Part shown: piece after piece, positions 26,691 through 40,407 of the stretch
Position numbering within the stretch: position 1 is the first letter of the stretch
How the letters are laid out: each line of letters opens with the position of its first letter
NCBI RefSeq assembly: GCF_037975245.1
Contig: NC_092574.1
Location: 11,123,213-11,187,212, forward strand
Origin: Apostichopus japonicus
Lineage: Eukaryota > Echinodermata > Holothuroidea > Aspidochirotida > Stichopodidae
DNA length: 64,000 nt
Reading direction: 5' to 3'
The notes under the pieces: model-generated
What the model was told of the DNA's origin: nothing
The model's input: the letters and a program-made list of their open reading frames with translations, nothing else
Database searches by the model: none
Translations under genes and position numbers: made by a program

Positions 26691-29600
26691 ATGATGGTAC
26701 ATAGATTTTATAAGCATTTAAGTTCAACCTGAAAAATCACACAACTTCAGAGTTTTCCGTGTCATTTTAAACATTTTCTTAATAAGAGATTCTTGATTAG
26801 ATTTCTTGATTAGATTACCTCACAAGTTAGAAAATACCAGCAATGACATGTAGAAATTTGTTATGATGCAACGTTTTCACATTGCCATTATATTAGTTCT
26901 TTATCATGTTGGAATGAAGCTTTAAAAACTTACAGTAATGCAAATTATGTCCACCCGAAATTTTGTGCGGCTTTTAATAAATAACAATTGCTTGAATAAA
27001 AATGTCTCCACTTGTTTCATTAGTGTGGTCCTATGCTTACCATATTTCATCTGAATAACATATATCAGGCAGCCTGTAGAGGATCAGAGGAAAGGTTTTC
27101 TCATTCACTTGTCTTTGTAGGAAAATATTTCCAAAAAGTTATTTACCTCACATCTGGAGAAGAACAGTTATTTGAGCTGCTGTTGTTGAGAGCTGCTGTT
27201 ATTGACAATTGCATTCCTGTGCTTTTTTTCACCTTTTGTCTGTCTCACTTCAGCTGAACTTTGACCCCTACCCCAAAGTTTAACAGAAGTGTCAAATAAA
27301 ATGTGACACAGTCAAATGCAAAAACTTTCTTTAAAGCTGGCAGAGAAGTCTGCATCAATCCTCAAAATTGATGTGACCTAGATATGGTTGTTTGGACTTT
27401 TTTTTTTTCCTTTTCTGGAAGCAAAACTTTTCATTACTCATTTAGTCAGATTGTAAATCAGAGTAAATCAGAGTAAAATTTAACAAAAAGAAAGAATAAA
27501 GAGTGGAAATCTAAGATATGAGAGTTTAAAATACATTGTGATGACTTTATTTTCATATGTTAAACCAGAAGAGCATATTTAAAAAATCATAATGAAATAG
27601 GAAAATTGTAATACAGAAAAATGATAAAATCAAGTAAGATAAGAGAGCCCAATCAAATTTCACAGCACAGCTCATGTGGTGTCAATGAGAATCAGCACAC
27701 AGGTGGTTCTGAATCATAACCTGATGCTTGTTATCAGTTTATTTTTTGGAGGCTGGCTGATCTTTAGTTTAAGCTATTCCATACATTGATTTCAACACAG
27801 TAGTTTAGTCACAGACAGCTGTGGGCATTTAATCACTGCTGCTTTATGAGGTAATGTTACATGAATTGTGCAAGAAGTACAAAAGAGAAAAAGAATCAAC
27901 TCATTACAAGAGCTTTGTTAGTTGGACAGCTTAGTCGATGCCATGATACACCACAGTAATGTAAGCAAGGACTAAACAGTCAGGGAATAATTTGTGAAGA
28001 AACTGGGGAAAACACTGATGATGTCATAACAGTATATATATACTCAATGTAAGACTGGCCTGGATCAGATGAATAACACTTTTGTCTGTTCAACGTATCA
28101 ATATGGAGTAATCCTGCTAGTTAATCACTTTAATAAATGTAACATAATATCTTTCATTAACCCTTAGACCTGAACAACCTGGCAGTGTAAGGTAGTAATA
28201 ATATATAAGTGGTTATATAATAATAAGTATTAATGATAAATAGGCAGTATATAATAGGGCAATGATAAAGATGACAGTGCATGTCACCTGACCTGACCAA
28301 GTAACAACTGATCAAACCCGTCATTTCTGTGATTCACATTGCAATGAACGGCAATTAGTTTTTAAGCTCATTAACAATGAGATCGTTTCTTGAACAACCT
28401 GATTATTATGCATTTCAGGATACGACCAAGGGTAATTTAAGATTCTATAATGAGTAACTATCCCTCTGAAACAAAAAGACGAGTGATTTCCTTCTTACAA
28501 AAGAAATAAATTAAAAAAGACCTATCCAGATAGGCCTATTTACACTACAATTGGAATTTCTGACGGATTCATAATAATGCCTTACGAAATTAAATTGCGA
28601 GTCGGCAGTTCTTTAATTCACTCAAGTTACAAGAAAAATGAATACAAATATCACTTCCTGGTGCTCCTTGCAAACACAGACACAAAGGGCAAAATTTTTC
28701 TTCTGAACAGGGAAAAGAGAAAATTTTATAAGTGAAAGTTCCTATATGCATCATCACAGGGAGTGCACAATAGCACAACACTGTCACACATTTCTTTCTG
28801 CTTTTAATCACAATAAATTTGAGCAAAGCATCAATTAAAAGTAACTAGTTAACTAACTAGACTGTCTGATTTTAAAAGTAAGTCAACTTGCTTTACTACG
28901 AAACACACTGTACCCAATGTCCTGCTTAAGTTTGAATTGTTAAAGTGTTCTTAGTGGCTGTTAATTGCTCTCATTTATGAAACTATTGATACTGTCATGC
29001 AAATATAGATGGCTGTTGATAAAAACAGTTTCAGCGCTCTCTTTGGCGTGAAATACTTACAATACTGATGCTGCGAGAAATATTTCTAGTTTAATTCACT
29101 CACTAAATCTTTTTTTTTACAAGTTTCAAAGAGCTTAAAAGAAAAAAGACAAACATCCAATATGCCAAGTCTTACGATTACATTTTACACCAAAACCCAT
29201 GATATTGAGACACCTAATTTGATGAAAAAAGAAAATAATAGTAATTAAAATACCATTTATTTGTTGTAATTCAGTAGAAAGATGAATGAAAATTCCATTT
29301 TCTGTAAGGCAGTATGGTTAGAGTACATCCTGATTTGAGCCCTTTTAGGAATTTTTTTTGAAAGAACTTAGAAACTTGACTGTTTTTTTCATATTTTCGC
29401 AGACCAACTTGCAACTTGATTCTACTGTTGTACTACCGTAATATCCAGTCACCCTGTAACTCATAGCAATGTGGACATTGCCATTTTTCCCTTTGAGATC
29501 ATGTAAATTTTGAAACAAGCAATGTAACAGATTTACTGTGGAGTGCAAGAAATGAAATCGCACCTCTACTCGAATATTTGAGAATTGCTTAATCGAACGA

Positions 29601-30017
29601 TAGGTTATATGTGTCAAGACTCTAGCAACCAGCATATTATACTTGCATCACTACTGACGGTCATTGGTGCTTCTAACTTCAAAGAAAAGTCCAGGCAAAA
29701 ACTTCTTTTTGATATGTTACAGAGCAACATAATCTAAGCATTCTAGTGAAATTTGCATTCAATTCTTATGTACCGTTTTTGAGATATTGACAGTTGATAT
29801 TCTACCAAAAGTGAAATTGAAGCAAACAGAACCTGTCTAATGAAATTTTGACCTGGACTATTCTTTTAAAGCTAGCGACAAAGTTTAAACTTAAATTGCT
29901 AGATATCACTTCCAGGACAACATGCTAACAAAATATTGTAAGCTTTTCCCCTTTTGCCATCACCAATGTCTTATCACCCCCCCCCGCCCCCAAAGATGAT
30001 ACCACTCCATTGTCTAA

Positions 30018-30182
30018 CGACCCCTACACAGATCCCTCTCTGCTCTCTTATGACCCACCACACAGATCCCTCTCTGTTGTCTTATGACCCCCACACAGAC
30101 CCCTCACCGTTATTTTATGACCTCCAGACAGGCCCCTTTCTGTTGTCTTATGACCTCCAGACAGACCCCTCTCTGAATCCCC
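30018..30182. repeat. Pyrimidine-rich minisatellite, about 30-bp unit
   Basis: Roughly five imperfect copies of a unit containing CAGACCCCTCTCTG and TCTTATGACC. It produces a proline/serine/aspartate-rich open frame that is only a by-product of the repeat. It lies about 270 bp beyond the stop of the LAPTM-like gene, possibly within its 3' UTR. Confidence 0.8.
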
Positions 30183-30451
30183 TCTCTCAGCATCGCTGCT
30201 CTTTTCAAACTGAAGCACACAAAAAAAAGATTTGTTTTTTTCTGAAGTAAGAAAAACAAATCTTATGATGCACCTAAAAATAGCCCTCTTTGATGCTCGG
30301 GTTAACTTCCTTCATATCGGTCTAGAATACAGTTCACACTCCTCCCCCGTCCCCCTCACCCGTTCCCCAATAAAAAACACCAAAGCACTTCTACTTTGAT
30401 TTAGATGCATGTACAGCAGATACACATGTTTGTATGTTAACTTTGGTAACA

Positions 30452-33400
30452 TCAAACATCCCTGTAGGGTGGTGGGGCCTCTTCTTCCAAGTTTGACACT
30501 GGCACATCACTCATGGTAGTGAACTGCATGCTTGAATTTGTCGGTATGGGCCCCTTTTGGGGTAAGGCAGCCGCACCTTCTTCGTAATCTCCCGACAGCT
30601 GAAAAGAAGAAAACAGTGCTATGGATGTAACTTTAGGATTGCACTTGGGGTTTACTGTTTAACTCCACCAGAAATAAATCCTGAAGATTTCCAAGATTTC
30701 TGTTGTTGTTGTTAACAATGCAGAGCGTGTGATATTGCTCTGTACCTTGAACACTTGAAAAAGATTATAAAAGCTGACCGGTTTTGACCACACTTCACTA
30801 GCGGGATTTTTTTTTATTGCACTTTTCATCACACTGACTTTTGTAATGAAAAATGACGATAATAAATATATATTTCAATACTGGCAGTTAGTTGCTTCCA
30901 TAGGTAATACAGCATTTTGGGGAAATTATTCCTCTGAGTTTGAAAAGGAAAGCAAAGAAGAGAAAACCTCTAATCGTTAACAGTTGCTTGTTCAGTGTTT
31001 AACGATTACTATGATCGACTACATAGGACAAACCCTTTGCCCACCAGCATGAAACGTACTGTAACAGAGTGAGTTCAGGTTTTCTCTTCCAGTCCATGAA
31101 ATCTTAAACTCACAAATTTGAACTACTGTACGTTATTGTATGTTTCCTCTCTTGTCGAGTGGAAAGAAATTTTCAACGGTCTGAAAGTTGTTTTCGTATT
31201 TATTTATTTCCACCAAAGCCTGTCAACTCAGAAAAGAATCTCTTGCAGTCTGAGAGCATTGGGGAACGATCAGCAAAAATAGTGGGGGGGGGGGGGGGAG
31301 TTTTCATCCAAGTTGGGCACAGCTACCTAACATTTAACGATAGTTTGACCTACAGTAACTACTGTATTAGAGGTGAATGTAATCTTAGCATGATCCTGGT
31401 CAAGATTATATAACCCTAGCATCCCCTGGGGCAAAAAAAGAATGAAGGGATTGAATGCAAATTTTACTCGGACGATTGCGATAACAGTGTTCCTTTTACA
31501 GACCGTCTAAAACTAAATTTATCGGTGGGGGACAATTGAAATTAACAGCAACCGGAATATGTCACGGTTGGAAACATATGTCAGAAAAAGAAATGGCCAT
31601 AAAAGTATGGACATGGCATGACCTGTGTCTTTTAACTGCCAAAGTGTACATATTTTGACATCGAATAAATGTCCTTTCAGGGAGCCAAAAAAAAGAGAAA
31701 AAAGGAAGGACTCACTCGTTCCCCTTGACTCCTGTAAACGGCTCTCATGTTCTCTCGTCCAGCACGAAGGTTCAAGTAATGTGAAATCACGCAGAGTAAA
31801 CAGGACGCCTAAAGACAAAATGGACAAAACGTTTCTGACGGTTAAGTTACATCCATGCAGCTGGAATTGAGAGGATGACATCAATACCAACGGGAAACAC
31901 AGGGCATGAAACTTTACAAATACTGCTGTATGGCCATGGTATTTCTCAGATCCTCATATGGAGTAAATTTACAGATGGCCTTTGAATGCACTAGAATGTG
32001 AGGGATGAAAACAAAAGATCTTCTGCAGGGCATCCATACCTTAAGCTAAACTACCGCTTCAAAGAAACAGCTCCTTCAATGAAATCTGCTCTAAAGTGCG
32101 ACCCCGCCCTCTAATCGAAACAAGGTCTTGTTGCTTCAGAAATCCTTCCAAATAATTTTCTGTCATGCACCGCCAAAAAAAGTTTAATAAATTAAGGATG
32201 GAAATCATGGAATAATTTGATCAATCACGCCAGAATTTAAAATATACATATCGTTTTAAAAGCCCTCGTTAAAGGTTTTGATCAGACACACGCCGCTGGA
32301 AAATAATGTTGGATAACTGATTAGCAAAACTTACGTCGACAAAAAGGAAAGTAAGCATGATTCCAAGCATTATCAGTGTTTCAACACTTAGGAGGAGAAG
32401 CTGAAAGAAAAAAAAAGAACGTTCAGAAAATACTGTACAACCAATCCAGGTAAAGGATTTTCAAAAATGTCATGAATATCCATACTGATAAAAACAGCCA
32501 ATCCAGGTACAGCACTTTCAAAATGTAATGCATATTCATACTGACATTAAAAAAACACAACCAATCCACGTTCAGCATTTTCAAAATGAACTGAACATCT
32601 TTAAATGCACCTGTAATATTCTGGGTACAAATTAAGAGTACAAATTTCTTTATATGTTCTTTACAAATACAAACTCTATCACTAAACTAAATTTTCAAAT
32701 CTACCTTAACTTTTCTTCTCTTTTCACTTTTAACATTTTAAAAATCACACTTTTGTGCAATTTTGTTTCGTATATCGCCTTCATCCCCTACCACCCCTCC
32801 CCGCCCCTTTATCTTCCATGGGTTCCATGAACCACACCTAACAAAGTAACAAGACCCAAGGTAACTTCAATATAAAAATCACAGAGAAAAATTGGCCCAA
32901 CAGGAAAAGGTGGGACTTTGAGAAATTAATCTTCAAGCTAAGATGACTTTGAAATTGTCCACAACAGAAATTAAATCACTTAAAGCAGCTCTTACTTCTA
33001 CTAAAAGGATAAAAAAGTGATGTCGTGGTCAGCATATTGGATCATATTATTTAGTATTTGATTGTCAAGCTTATCACGACCACCGTACTGTACCATAACA
33101 GGAGAGGAAAAAACAACTGGAGTTAGACTTACCACCAAGAGCACACTCAAGATAGCCAGCAAGGTCTCAATAACGACTATGATACCAAACAGGACCATGA
33201 ATGGTACAAGAAGATAGGCTTTGTGCTGTGTAGAAATAAAAACAGAGAAAAACATAAATATAAGGTCGATGAGATTTCAACTTTTTTTGTTCCAGTTTTG
33301 GTTTCCTAGGAAAACCGGACCCATAAAATTGCTTTCCCCAGACCAGAAAATGAACATGTTTAGCGGTTTGGATGCCATAAGCCATACGCGTGAATATTCA

Positions 33401-34244
33401 TAAACCTGAGTACACCAACAAGGGATCATCTATTGACTCATGCAGCTCAACATATTGAGGAAGGTACCAAGAATCGGTTGTCATGTTTTGATTAAAGTCT
33501 ATTTATAGTTTTATTTCTTACAATCCTTTCACCTTTCAAATAATGCACGGCAAATAAATACTACAGTATAGTACATACATTCCCTCTTGTCAACTTCACA
33601 ACACTATAACCTAACAGTTGTATATGTGGGCTCTGAAGCTGCTCTTATGAGGATTTCACCAAAGTCGTAATAGACTAGTTGTTTTTTCTCATCTTTCAAT
33701 TACCTTTGCTTGTTTAAAAATGAAGTATGTACAGAGGTCTCTATATTTCCTAAGCATGTTGATCCTCCTTTTCCCCTATGTAGCTTGAGAAACTAAGTTT
33801 TTGAACATTCCATTCTCCGCACAATTCGACAAATATCAAGTAAAATGAGACAGGGAAAGAGGAGAAGAAAAAGGCAGAAAAAAATATGAAGTGCACTCAC
33901 TTACAGTGAGTGCACTCACTCAAGTGCACTCACTTAAGTGCATAAGGAACTCCCTTAACTTGCAGTTAGTTATTTTAAATTATATGCAGCATACAGCTCT
34001 AATAATTTATTTATGTAGTAGAGGTGCTGCGATGCAATATTCCATAATGGGTTAACAATGTTAAATTACAATCATTATTCGTATCAAGGTTTATCTTGAA
34101 TATCATAAGAAGGCCAGCTTGGTACTGTACCTTGCAAATAATTGGTTCACACCATAGTTTGCACTGTGTGAAACATTCCATATACACAATATCATGATGG
34201 CTATATTGTGCCTTATACACCTATTGGATAACTACTTTGAAGAG

Positions 34245-34289
<45 letters not shown>

Positions 34290-37200
34290 TCACAGCAATT
34301 TTTCCATCTGAAAACTAAGTTTTCATGTCTCAAAATGTGAGGGATGGAACGTTGAACTAATTTATGATTTCTTTCTCCCTTAATTTTGACTTAAAAAACA
34401 TTTTTTGGAACTTTTATTGCATTCCTAATTTATAACTCCAAGTTTGAACATGAATACGAGAAAAGAACTTGAGATCAACCGATCTCATCTAGAGTTACAG
34501 TAACTTAAGTTTTCTATAATCAAATCCTGTCAATCTTGCAAAATCATTGTAATTTATGACGTAATCAGCATTTTGGTCTAACACAGACTCATAAACTAAT
34601 CAACTTCAATTATTTCCACTGCTACTGTACAAAACCAAAAGTGAATGTGCCCGATGGAATTAACATCTTAATTGAAGTTTCCTGGTTGTCCGGGTTTTGG
34701 CAGCTCTTACCCTAATGTAGCGCTGAGTGAGCCGCTGACTATGCTAGCAACTAAGTGAACAACATAGTAACACTGGTTACCAAGTAAGGAATTTGTGCAG
34801 AAAAAATACAACCCTCTGAGTAACATCCAGTAAGTGTTATTTAGAAAACAAACCAAAGTACCAAACAATTGTAATCAAACTCTACAGGTCAGGTGAACAA
34901 TTTCCTTCTGGAGTTTCTGAATAACTACCTGAATTATGAGCAAAGCGATATGTTGTTAAATATTAACACACAAGTTATTATGTGAGGAGTAATGTAACCA
35001 ATTGATAGTTCATGGAGCCCAACTAAAAGAGCATGCACATTCAATCACCTATAGACTTCTCAGTAATGCAGGGAAAAAAATACTCATGATTCTACAACCA
35101 TCTGGTTACAAACCATCTGGTTACAAACCATCTGGTTAAAAACCAACTGGTTTAACCATCTGGTCACAAACCAACTGGTCACAAACCATCTGGTTACAAA
35201 CCATCTAGTTACAAACTATCTAGTTACAAACTATCTAGTTATCATGCATCTTCAGTTCTTCACCATACACTTAAAGTCCTTTGTCCTTTGTGTGTTGTTG
35301 TCACAATAGAGTAGGACAGTGTATTTACTATTGGTGATTGTTAGCTTGGTCATCTATTATACGAGTGAACAAGCTTTTGTGTATTAAAACTTTTAATCCG
35401 GGGACCTAGTCAGATCTAGAATAGAGATGTTGGCTATGTAGTAGGAATGTGCCACCATTGAATGGACAGGTGTATAAATAATGAGTAGTTAGGCTTGGGT
35501 AGATTGAGAATGCTATAGAATTGCTCACAGTGTCCAGGTGAACCTATTATCTGCACTAATAGATGCAACATATTTTCTTTACAATGGATTAGCCAATTCA
35601 TGTAGGCTTGTGTGGAGCAAACATCTCACTCAGAGCTGAAACATCATGCTGTGAGAGTCATATGATTTCTATGTGTCTCTCAAGTTAGGCCTAATATTAT
35701 TTTTAGTCCCTGCAGTGTATAGTACTTGACGATATGACAGAACAGGAGATTCGGAGGGCAGTGACCGCTAGCAGGAACACTGGGGGCGCAGTGCAACTGT
35801 GTTTGTGTGTGTGTGTGTGTGTGTGCCCGGGCAGGAAACAGGTATTAAGAGAGAAAAATAGTAAGTAAATTTGCATGAACCTTAAACAAGTTGGGGCTTT
35901 TCATACTTTACCTTTAGAATGCCAATTATGAGGCAAGCTCCGGCTGCTAACAACAGTAAACTGATAATCAGCTCCACATACCAGAGAGTACTCTCCACTT
36001 CTAACGCAATCTCACTCTCTGTAATATTGTGTTCCGTATTAAAGTCGCGTTCTAAAGATTAAACAGAAACTCATTAATCATCATGATTTGGTAATTTAAT
36101 AATAATTCAAAATAGGGTATATGTTGCAGAAATATCAAAAACAAGAGGGGAAACAAACCCAGTGGAACGTAAGTCACCATATTTTTATTTCCACTTTCCC
36201 CAAATTTATCGTCATTTTATAAACCCGAGCTCAGATTCTTAAAATACCTATATCGATAACATCACTTTCAATATTTCTGAATTAGCATAAATAGTCATAA
36301 CTTTCTGACCAAATAGCAAATTGCTCAAATTTGCCAAACTAGTGTTAAATTGCAAAATGATAATTTTTTGTGTTACAACTTGTTGTTGACATGAAATTCA
36401 GATGTAACTACTATAAATTTATACCCCCAAATAGGTATAATGATGAATTGATAGTGCTCTACAACATACCAAGTCTAACACATCTCTCTCACAGTGTACA
36501 TGTTAATTAATTGGTCATAGTCGTATTCAGATGTAACATACTATAAGTTTATACCCCCAAATAGGTATAATGATGAATTGATAGTGCTCTATAACATGTA
36601 CCAAGTCTAACACATCTCTCTCACAGTGTATATGTTAATTAATTGGTCATAGTCCTATTCAGATGTAACTACTATAAATTTATACCCTCAAATAGGTATA
36701 ACGATGAATTGATAGTGCTCTATCATATACCAAGTCTAACACATCTCTCTCACAGTGTATATGTTGGTCATAGTCCTATTCAGATGTAACTACTATAAAT
36801 TTATACCCCCAAATAGGTATAACGATGAATTGATAGTGCTCTATCACATACCAAGTGTAACACATCTCTCTCACAGTGTACATGTTAATTAATTGGTCAT
36901 AGTCGCTTTGCTTAATATTTATAGACAACCAAATTTGATGATCAGACAACCAGAAAAGAATCCTTAAATATTTAGACCTGACGTTGCATTCTGACAAGAA
37001 GTGAAGGACATGTGATTGCTATGGTTTGTAATTACTGCCAGGCTGTACGGCTAAGTTCGTTCCCTATCTAATGACACTGTAGATCAGGCAGTTCGAAGCG
37101 CACCATTACAGTTACTTTATAGAGTATAATTTTCCCCAACGAGAAGTCGTGCATATCTCTTAAAAATGCTAAGCAAACTAATAATGTAACCATGGCAGTA

Positions 37201-40200
37201 CTCCATGTACAGTATACACTTTCACTGAAAATGGGACCATACTGTAGCTGTTTAAAGATTTAACTTCAGGGCTGAAATTTTCATCCGTACACTTAAAAGG
37301 GTTATCCAAAAGACTTTTTTTTGTTTTTTCTTTTGCTGAAGAAAGAGGCACTGTTCTAAGCAAATCTGGTGAAATTCATATTGAATTCCTACGTATCGTT
37401 TTTGAGATAACCACATTTGAAGTTGACATGTTTTATACAAATAGTTAACTTGAAGTGCCACATTTTTTTACAAGTCGTTCTTGAAAATAAGCATCTAATT
37501 TATTATCTTCAAAAGTAGGATGCATTAACTGATGAAATAATACACTCGCACAGTTATAGGGAACTTCGCATTCCCAATAAAGCAAGGTTGGAACCCTGTC
37601 CAATCCAAGGTCAAATCAGTACATTTATGGTAAAGAAAGAAAAACATTTTGCTCCCATTGTGTATCTATGACATCCAGGTCTGTCTGCTTAAAAGTTCAC
37701 ACGTTTTTGTTACCAGCTGTGACATTTGCATGACATCTTGAGAATGCCATGTGGAATTAGATCTGCTAAATTTGAGAATGCATTCCTCTGTACTATCCTT
37801 TTGTCCATTAATCGCAGGTAGAGGATGAAGATAAGGAGCTTTGCAATGGTTTTGATGTGCCCAGCCCACTTATTGTTAGTAGAAGTCAAATAGTGCCCAA
37901 GTATTTACAGTACAGCATTTCTGATTTATGGTGTGGACAACTTGGCGACTTAATGTCAAACACTGTAAGTAAAACCTAACCTAACAGATTAGTATACATG
38001 TATTGTGTCAATTGGACTCAATTGGTGATCTTGCCTTTGTGTCTTAAACGAGAACGGTATTGTTTGAACAGAAGCTCTTTGATAAGATTGTTTACAGTAA
38101 TTGCAATTGAGTTAACATGGTTGTCCCAGTTATTGGCATTTTGGGTTCATTATGTTCAATTATAATGAAGTATTTGGAGTTTAAGGGTGTCTACATTTAC
38201 GGAATGACAAAGTATCACTACATGCTTTTTTGGTTTAGCAGCCCTATAAATTGATCAGACATATATTTGATAGAAATGCTAAATTGCAGAATACCCAACA
38301 AATCTTGAATCTCACAGACTATGACCTGAATTTCTCAATATGCACTGTGTGTAGGGGTTGTGGGGTATTCTGCAATTGCCCTAATGGAAACTCACCTTGT
38401 TCAATCAGAAATTCCTCTAAAACTGTTCCGAGTATTCTTAAAATAGCACATACCTGTGGAAAGAGGAGAGACTAAATATAAGGCCATTTGACAAACCTAT
38501 ACGTTAAGTTCCAATGAAATAGAAGAAATAACACAGCCATGATCATTAACTGTTCATAACGTGTAATTGATTTAACATTGAGCAATTCACAAGGCAAAGA
38601 TCTTTCCCACAAGGTTTGCAGAGAGATGAAATTTGCAACCAAATGTATCTTTGCTAGGCCTAGGCTACTGTACATGCAGTAGTAGGCCTATGCTTACATA
38701 CATGTATGTAAATGTACGTAAATGTGCGTACTGTGTTAGGCTGTACGTGTGACTGCACTCATAGACGCTGTAGGAATTATACAGTAAACATCAGTGCATG
38801 CGCTTAGTTCCAGGAGATTGTTTCCCGTTTCAAACAGATTGACATCTGACAATTACCTACCGTATAAAGAAGATATTGGATTGGCCTAATGCTGTTTCTA
38901 GCAGAATCTGGTCGAACCATCGATTAAATCATCTAGGTGATGGTTAGAACTTAACCACCGAGCAAATCAGCGAGATTGCCATCATCGATATTTTCTAAAA
39001 TAATATTATTGCGCATACTATGGCGAAATTACAGCATAGCCTACCAATCATACTGATTCTTGACCTGCTATTTACAGACGGTATTTGGCCTCTGCTTATA
39101 AAGCCCGTACTATTATGGGGGCAGTGTCATTCCCCCATCAGTACATTTCGCCATAGAAAATGTGCTCTTTCCGCCATAGAAAAAGTGCCATTCCGCCATG
39201 TTATCCTGATGGGCAGTAAAGTATGGACACTAACGAACATGCAATTAACACTATTCATAATTCCATCACCCTGTAGGCTGTAGTAGGCGGTACATAAACT
39301 AAGACTGTGCATCAATTCCCCAATCTTGTCTTAGACTAGAGTAAATACAATTCAGTCTTTCCAGCACACCATCACAATTTATAGACTGTGTGTGTACCTA
39401 CGTATCCTTCCACGTGATTCAAAGAAATTTTCACCGAAACAATCCTGTAAATCCATTCCTAAAATGTACCTTTCCGGCATAGGTTTCGAGCCTTTCCGCC
39501 ATGGCGATTGTATGTACCTATGGCGGAATGCCAATAGATCAGTATTACTACAGTACTTAGTATATAGTAAAGGCTTCATAATTGACGCACCCCCGTAATT
39601 GACGCACCTTCAATTATTACTAGCAACGATACAGCAGGCCACCTAAACTTTTTGCAGTCAAGCAGAATGACATATTTCATGAGTTTGAATCCATTTCAGC
39701 TATTTGCTGACCAAATTGTGGTATTTTTTAAGCTTCTAACACCCTCCCACCAGTTTTGCACATTTTTTGGTCATTTGGAAATCTTACTCCCTAAAAATAG
39801 CCAAAATTACCTCAATATGATAACACTGCTCTCTGGAACCTGACCAGTCTGAGCTTAGAGGCTCAGAGCATAGCAAACAGCATCTAAAGTCAGTGGATGT
39901 ATACTAAGGCCTACACTACAGTTAGCTTTACAACGAATGTGTCAATTTAGGGGTATGAAAGAACTTGACACGGCAGACATTTTGTGGTCAAATTCTGCTC
40001 AATTGTACGGTGCATAAGCACAGAACCTAAGATATTTTAAGATCATAACATTTCTGAGGAACTACACATATGAAAAACACATACAGTCGAGTGATTTGGA
40101 TTTTTCCTTGATAGATATCGTTGATCAAATCCTTAAGTGCGTCAATTACGAGCCCATCATGCTACTAGTACTACGCTAGCTACTGTATGTCAACAGGAGA

Positions 40201-40407
40201 CAAGCAGACCTAACTCGCCTACTCTTCCCTGACCTAACGTTATGTGTATGAATAACCTTTACAAACAAGCTATAGGCTACATCATTCATTGTGACATGAA
40301 TATAGAAAAACAAAACTTACAAGAGCATATATGGCGCTTGCTATGGAACCCGCTCGTACAGTATTAAAGCACCAACATTTGTCCCATGGTAAATTAAGAA
40401 ACGCCAT
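30452..40407 (-). CDS. Four-helix membrane protein, LAPTM4/DUF4728-like, C-terminal PPPY
   Basis: Six minus-strand coding exons join in phase: 40407-40321, 38453-38396, 36051-35912, 33225-33133, 32400-32335 and 30598-30452, giving 196 residues. The cytosolic start is MAFLNLPWDKCWCFNTVRAG, with the Cys-rich then VRAG pattern typical of LAPTM and DUF4728 proteins. Helices: about 17-41, 72-94, 98-122 and 124-147. The loop between helices 1 and 2 is acidic and carries an N-glycosylation sequon (Asn57 in NIT). The 48-residue tail ends APPPYRDV. PPxY motifs bind WW domains, and in LAPTM proteins they recruit NEDD4-type ubiquitin ligases for sorting to late endosomes and lysosomes. A lysosomal/endosomal sorting role is inferred from the family. 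The third and fourth helices are almost continuous, shorter than in vertebrate LAPTM4, so the exact subfamily is unsure. All introns are GT-AG; the first three are large. Confidence 0.85.
32441..32600. repeat. Three ~60-bp repeats in an intron of the LAPTM-like gene
   Basis: Three diverged copies of a unit reading AACCAATCCAGGTA, then TTTTCAAAATGT and ATATTCATACTGA, lie in the intron between exons 4 and 5. They show no coding or splice features. Confidence 0.75.
34249..34287. repeat. (AT)n microsatellite
   Basis: An uninterrupted AT dinucleotide run of about 39 bp in the large intron between exons 3 and 4 of the LAPTM-like gene. Confidence 0.95.
35097..35240. repeat. 16-bp minisatellite (ACCATCTGGTTACAAA)
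   Basis: About nine copies of a 16-bp unit with drift (CTGGTTAC, CTGGTCAC, CTAGTTAC) inside the same intron. Because ACCATCTGGT is nearly self-complementary (ACCA...TGGT), the array can fold into serial small hairpins. Confidence 0.9.
36396..36903. repeat. Four tandem 121-132-bp satellite units
   Basis: Four head-to-tail copies begin with ATTCAGATGTAAC near 36396, 36525, 36657 and 36778 and end in a GGTCATAGTC box. Units differ by short indels, notably loss of TTAATTAATT in the third. The array lies in the intron between exons 2 and 3 of the LAPTM-like gene. Confidence 0.92.

Larger units (their letters stand above)
24583..30451. other. Convergent intergenic region / 3' UTRs
   Basis: The transglutaminase (plus) and LAPTM-like (minus) genes end towards each other across this stretch, and no coding exon is seen. 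Candidate poly(A) signals for the plus-strand gene are AATAAA at 26995 (followed by T/G-rich sequence) and 27295, which would give a 2.4-2.7 kb 3' UTR. Around 24955-25320 there are degenerate repeats built on a CTTTGAGGTCA-like phrase. A perfect RFX X-box palindrome lies at 26677. The part next to the minus-strand gene holds a CCCTCTCTG-rich minisatellite. Confidence 0.5.

Noticed and set aside
31519-31890. 123-codon minus-strand open frame
   Set aside because: It lies in an intron of the LAPTM-like gene, has no splice signals in phase and shows no family motif.
35097-35240. CRISPR-like regular array
   Set aside because: The units are contiguous 16-bp minisatellite copies without unique spacers, in eukaryotic DNA.
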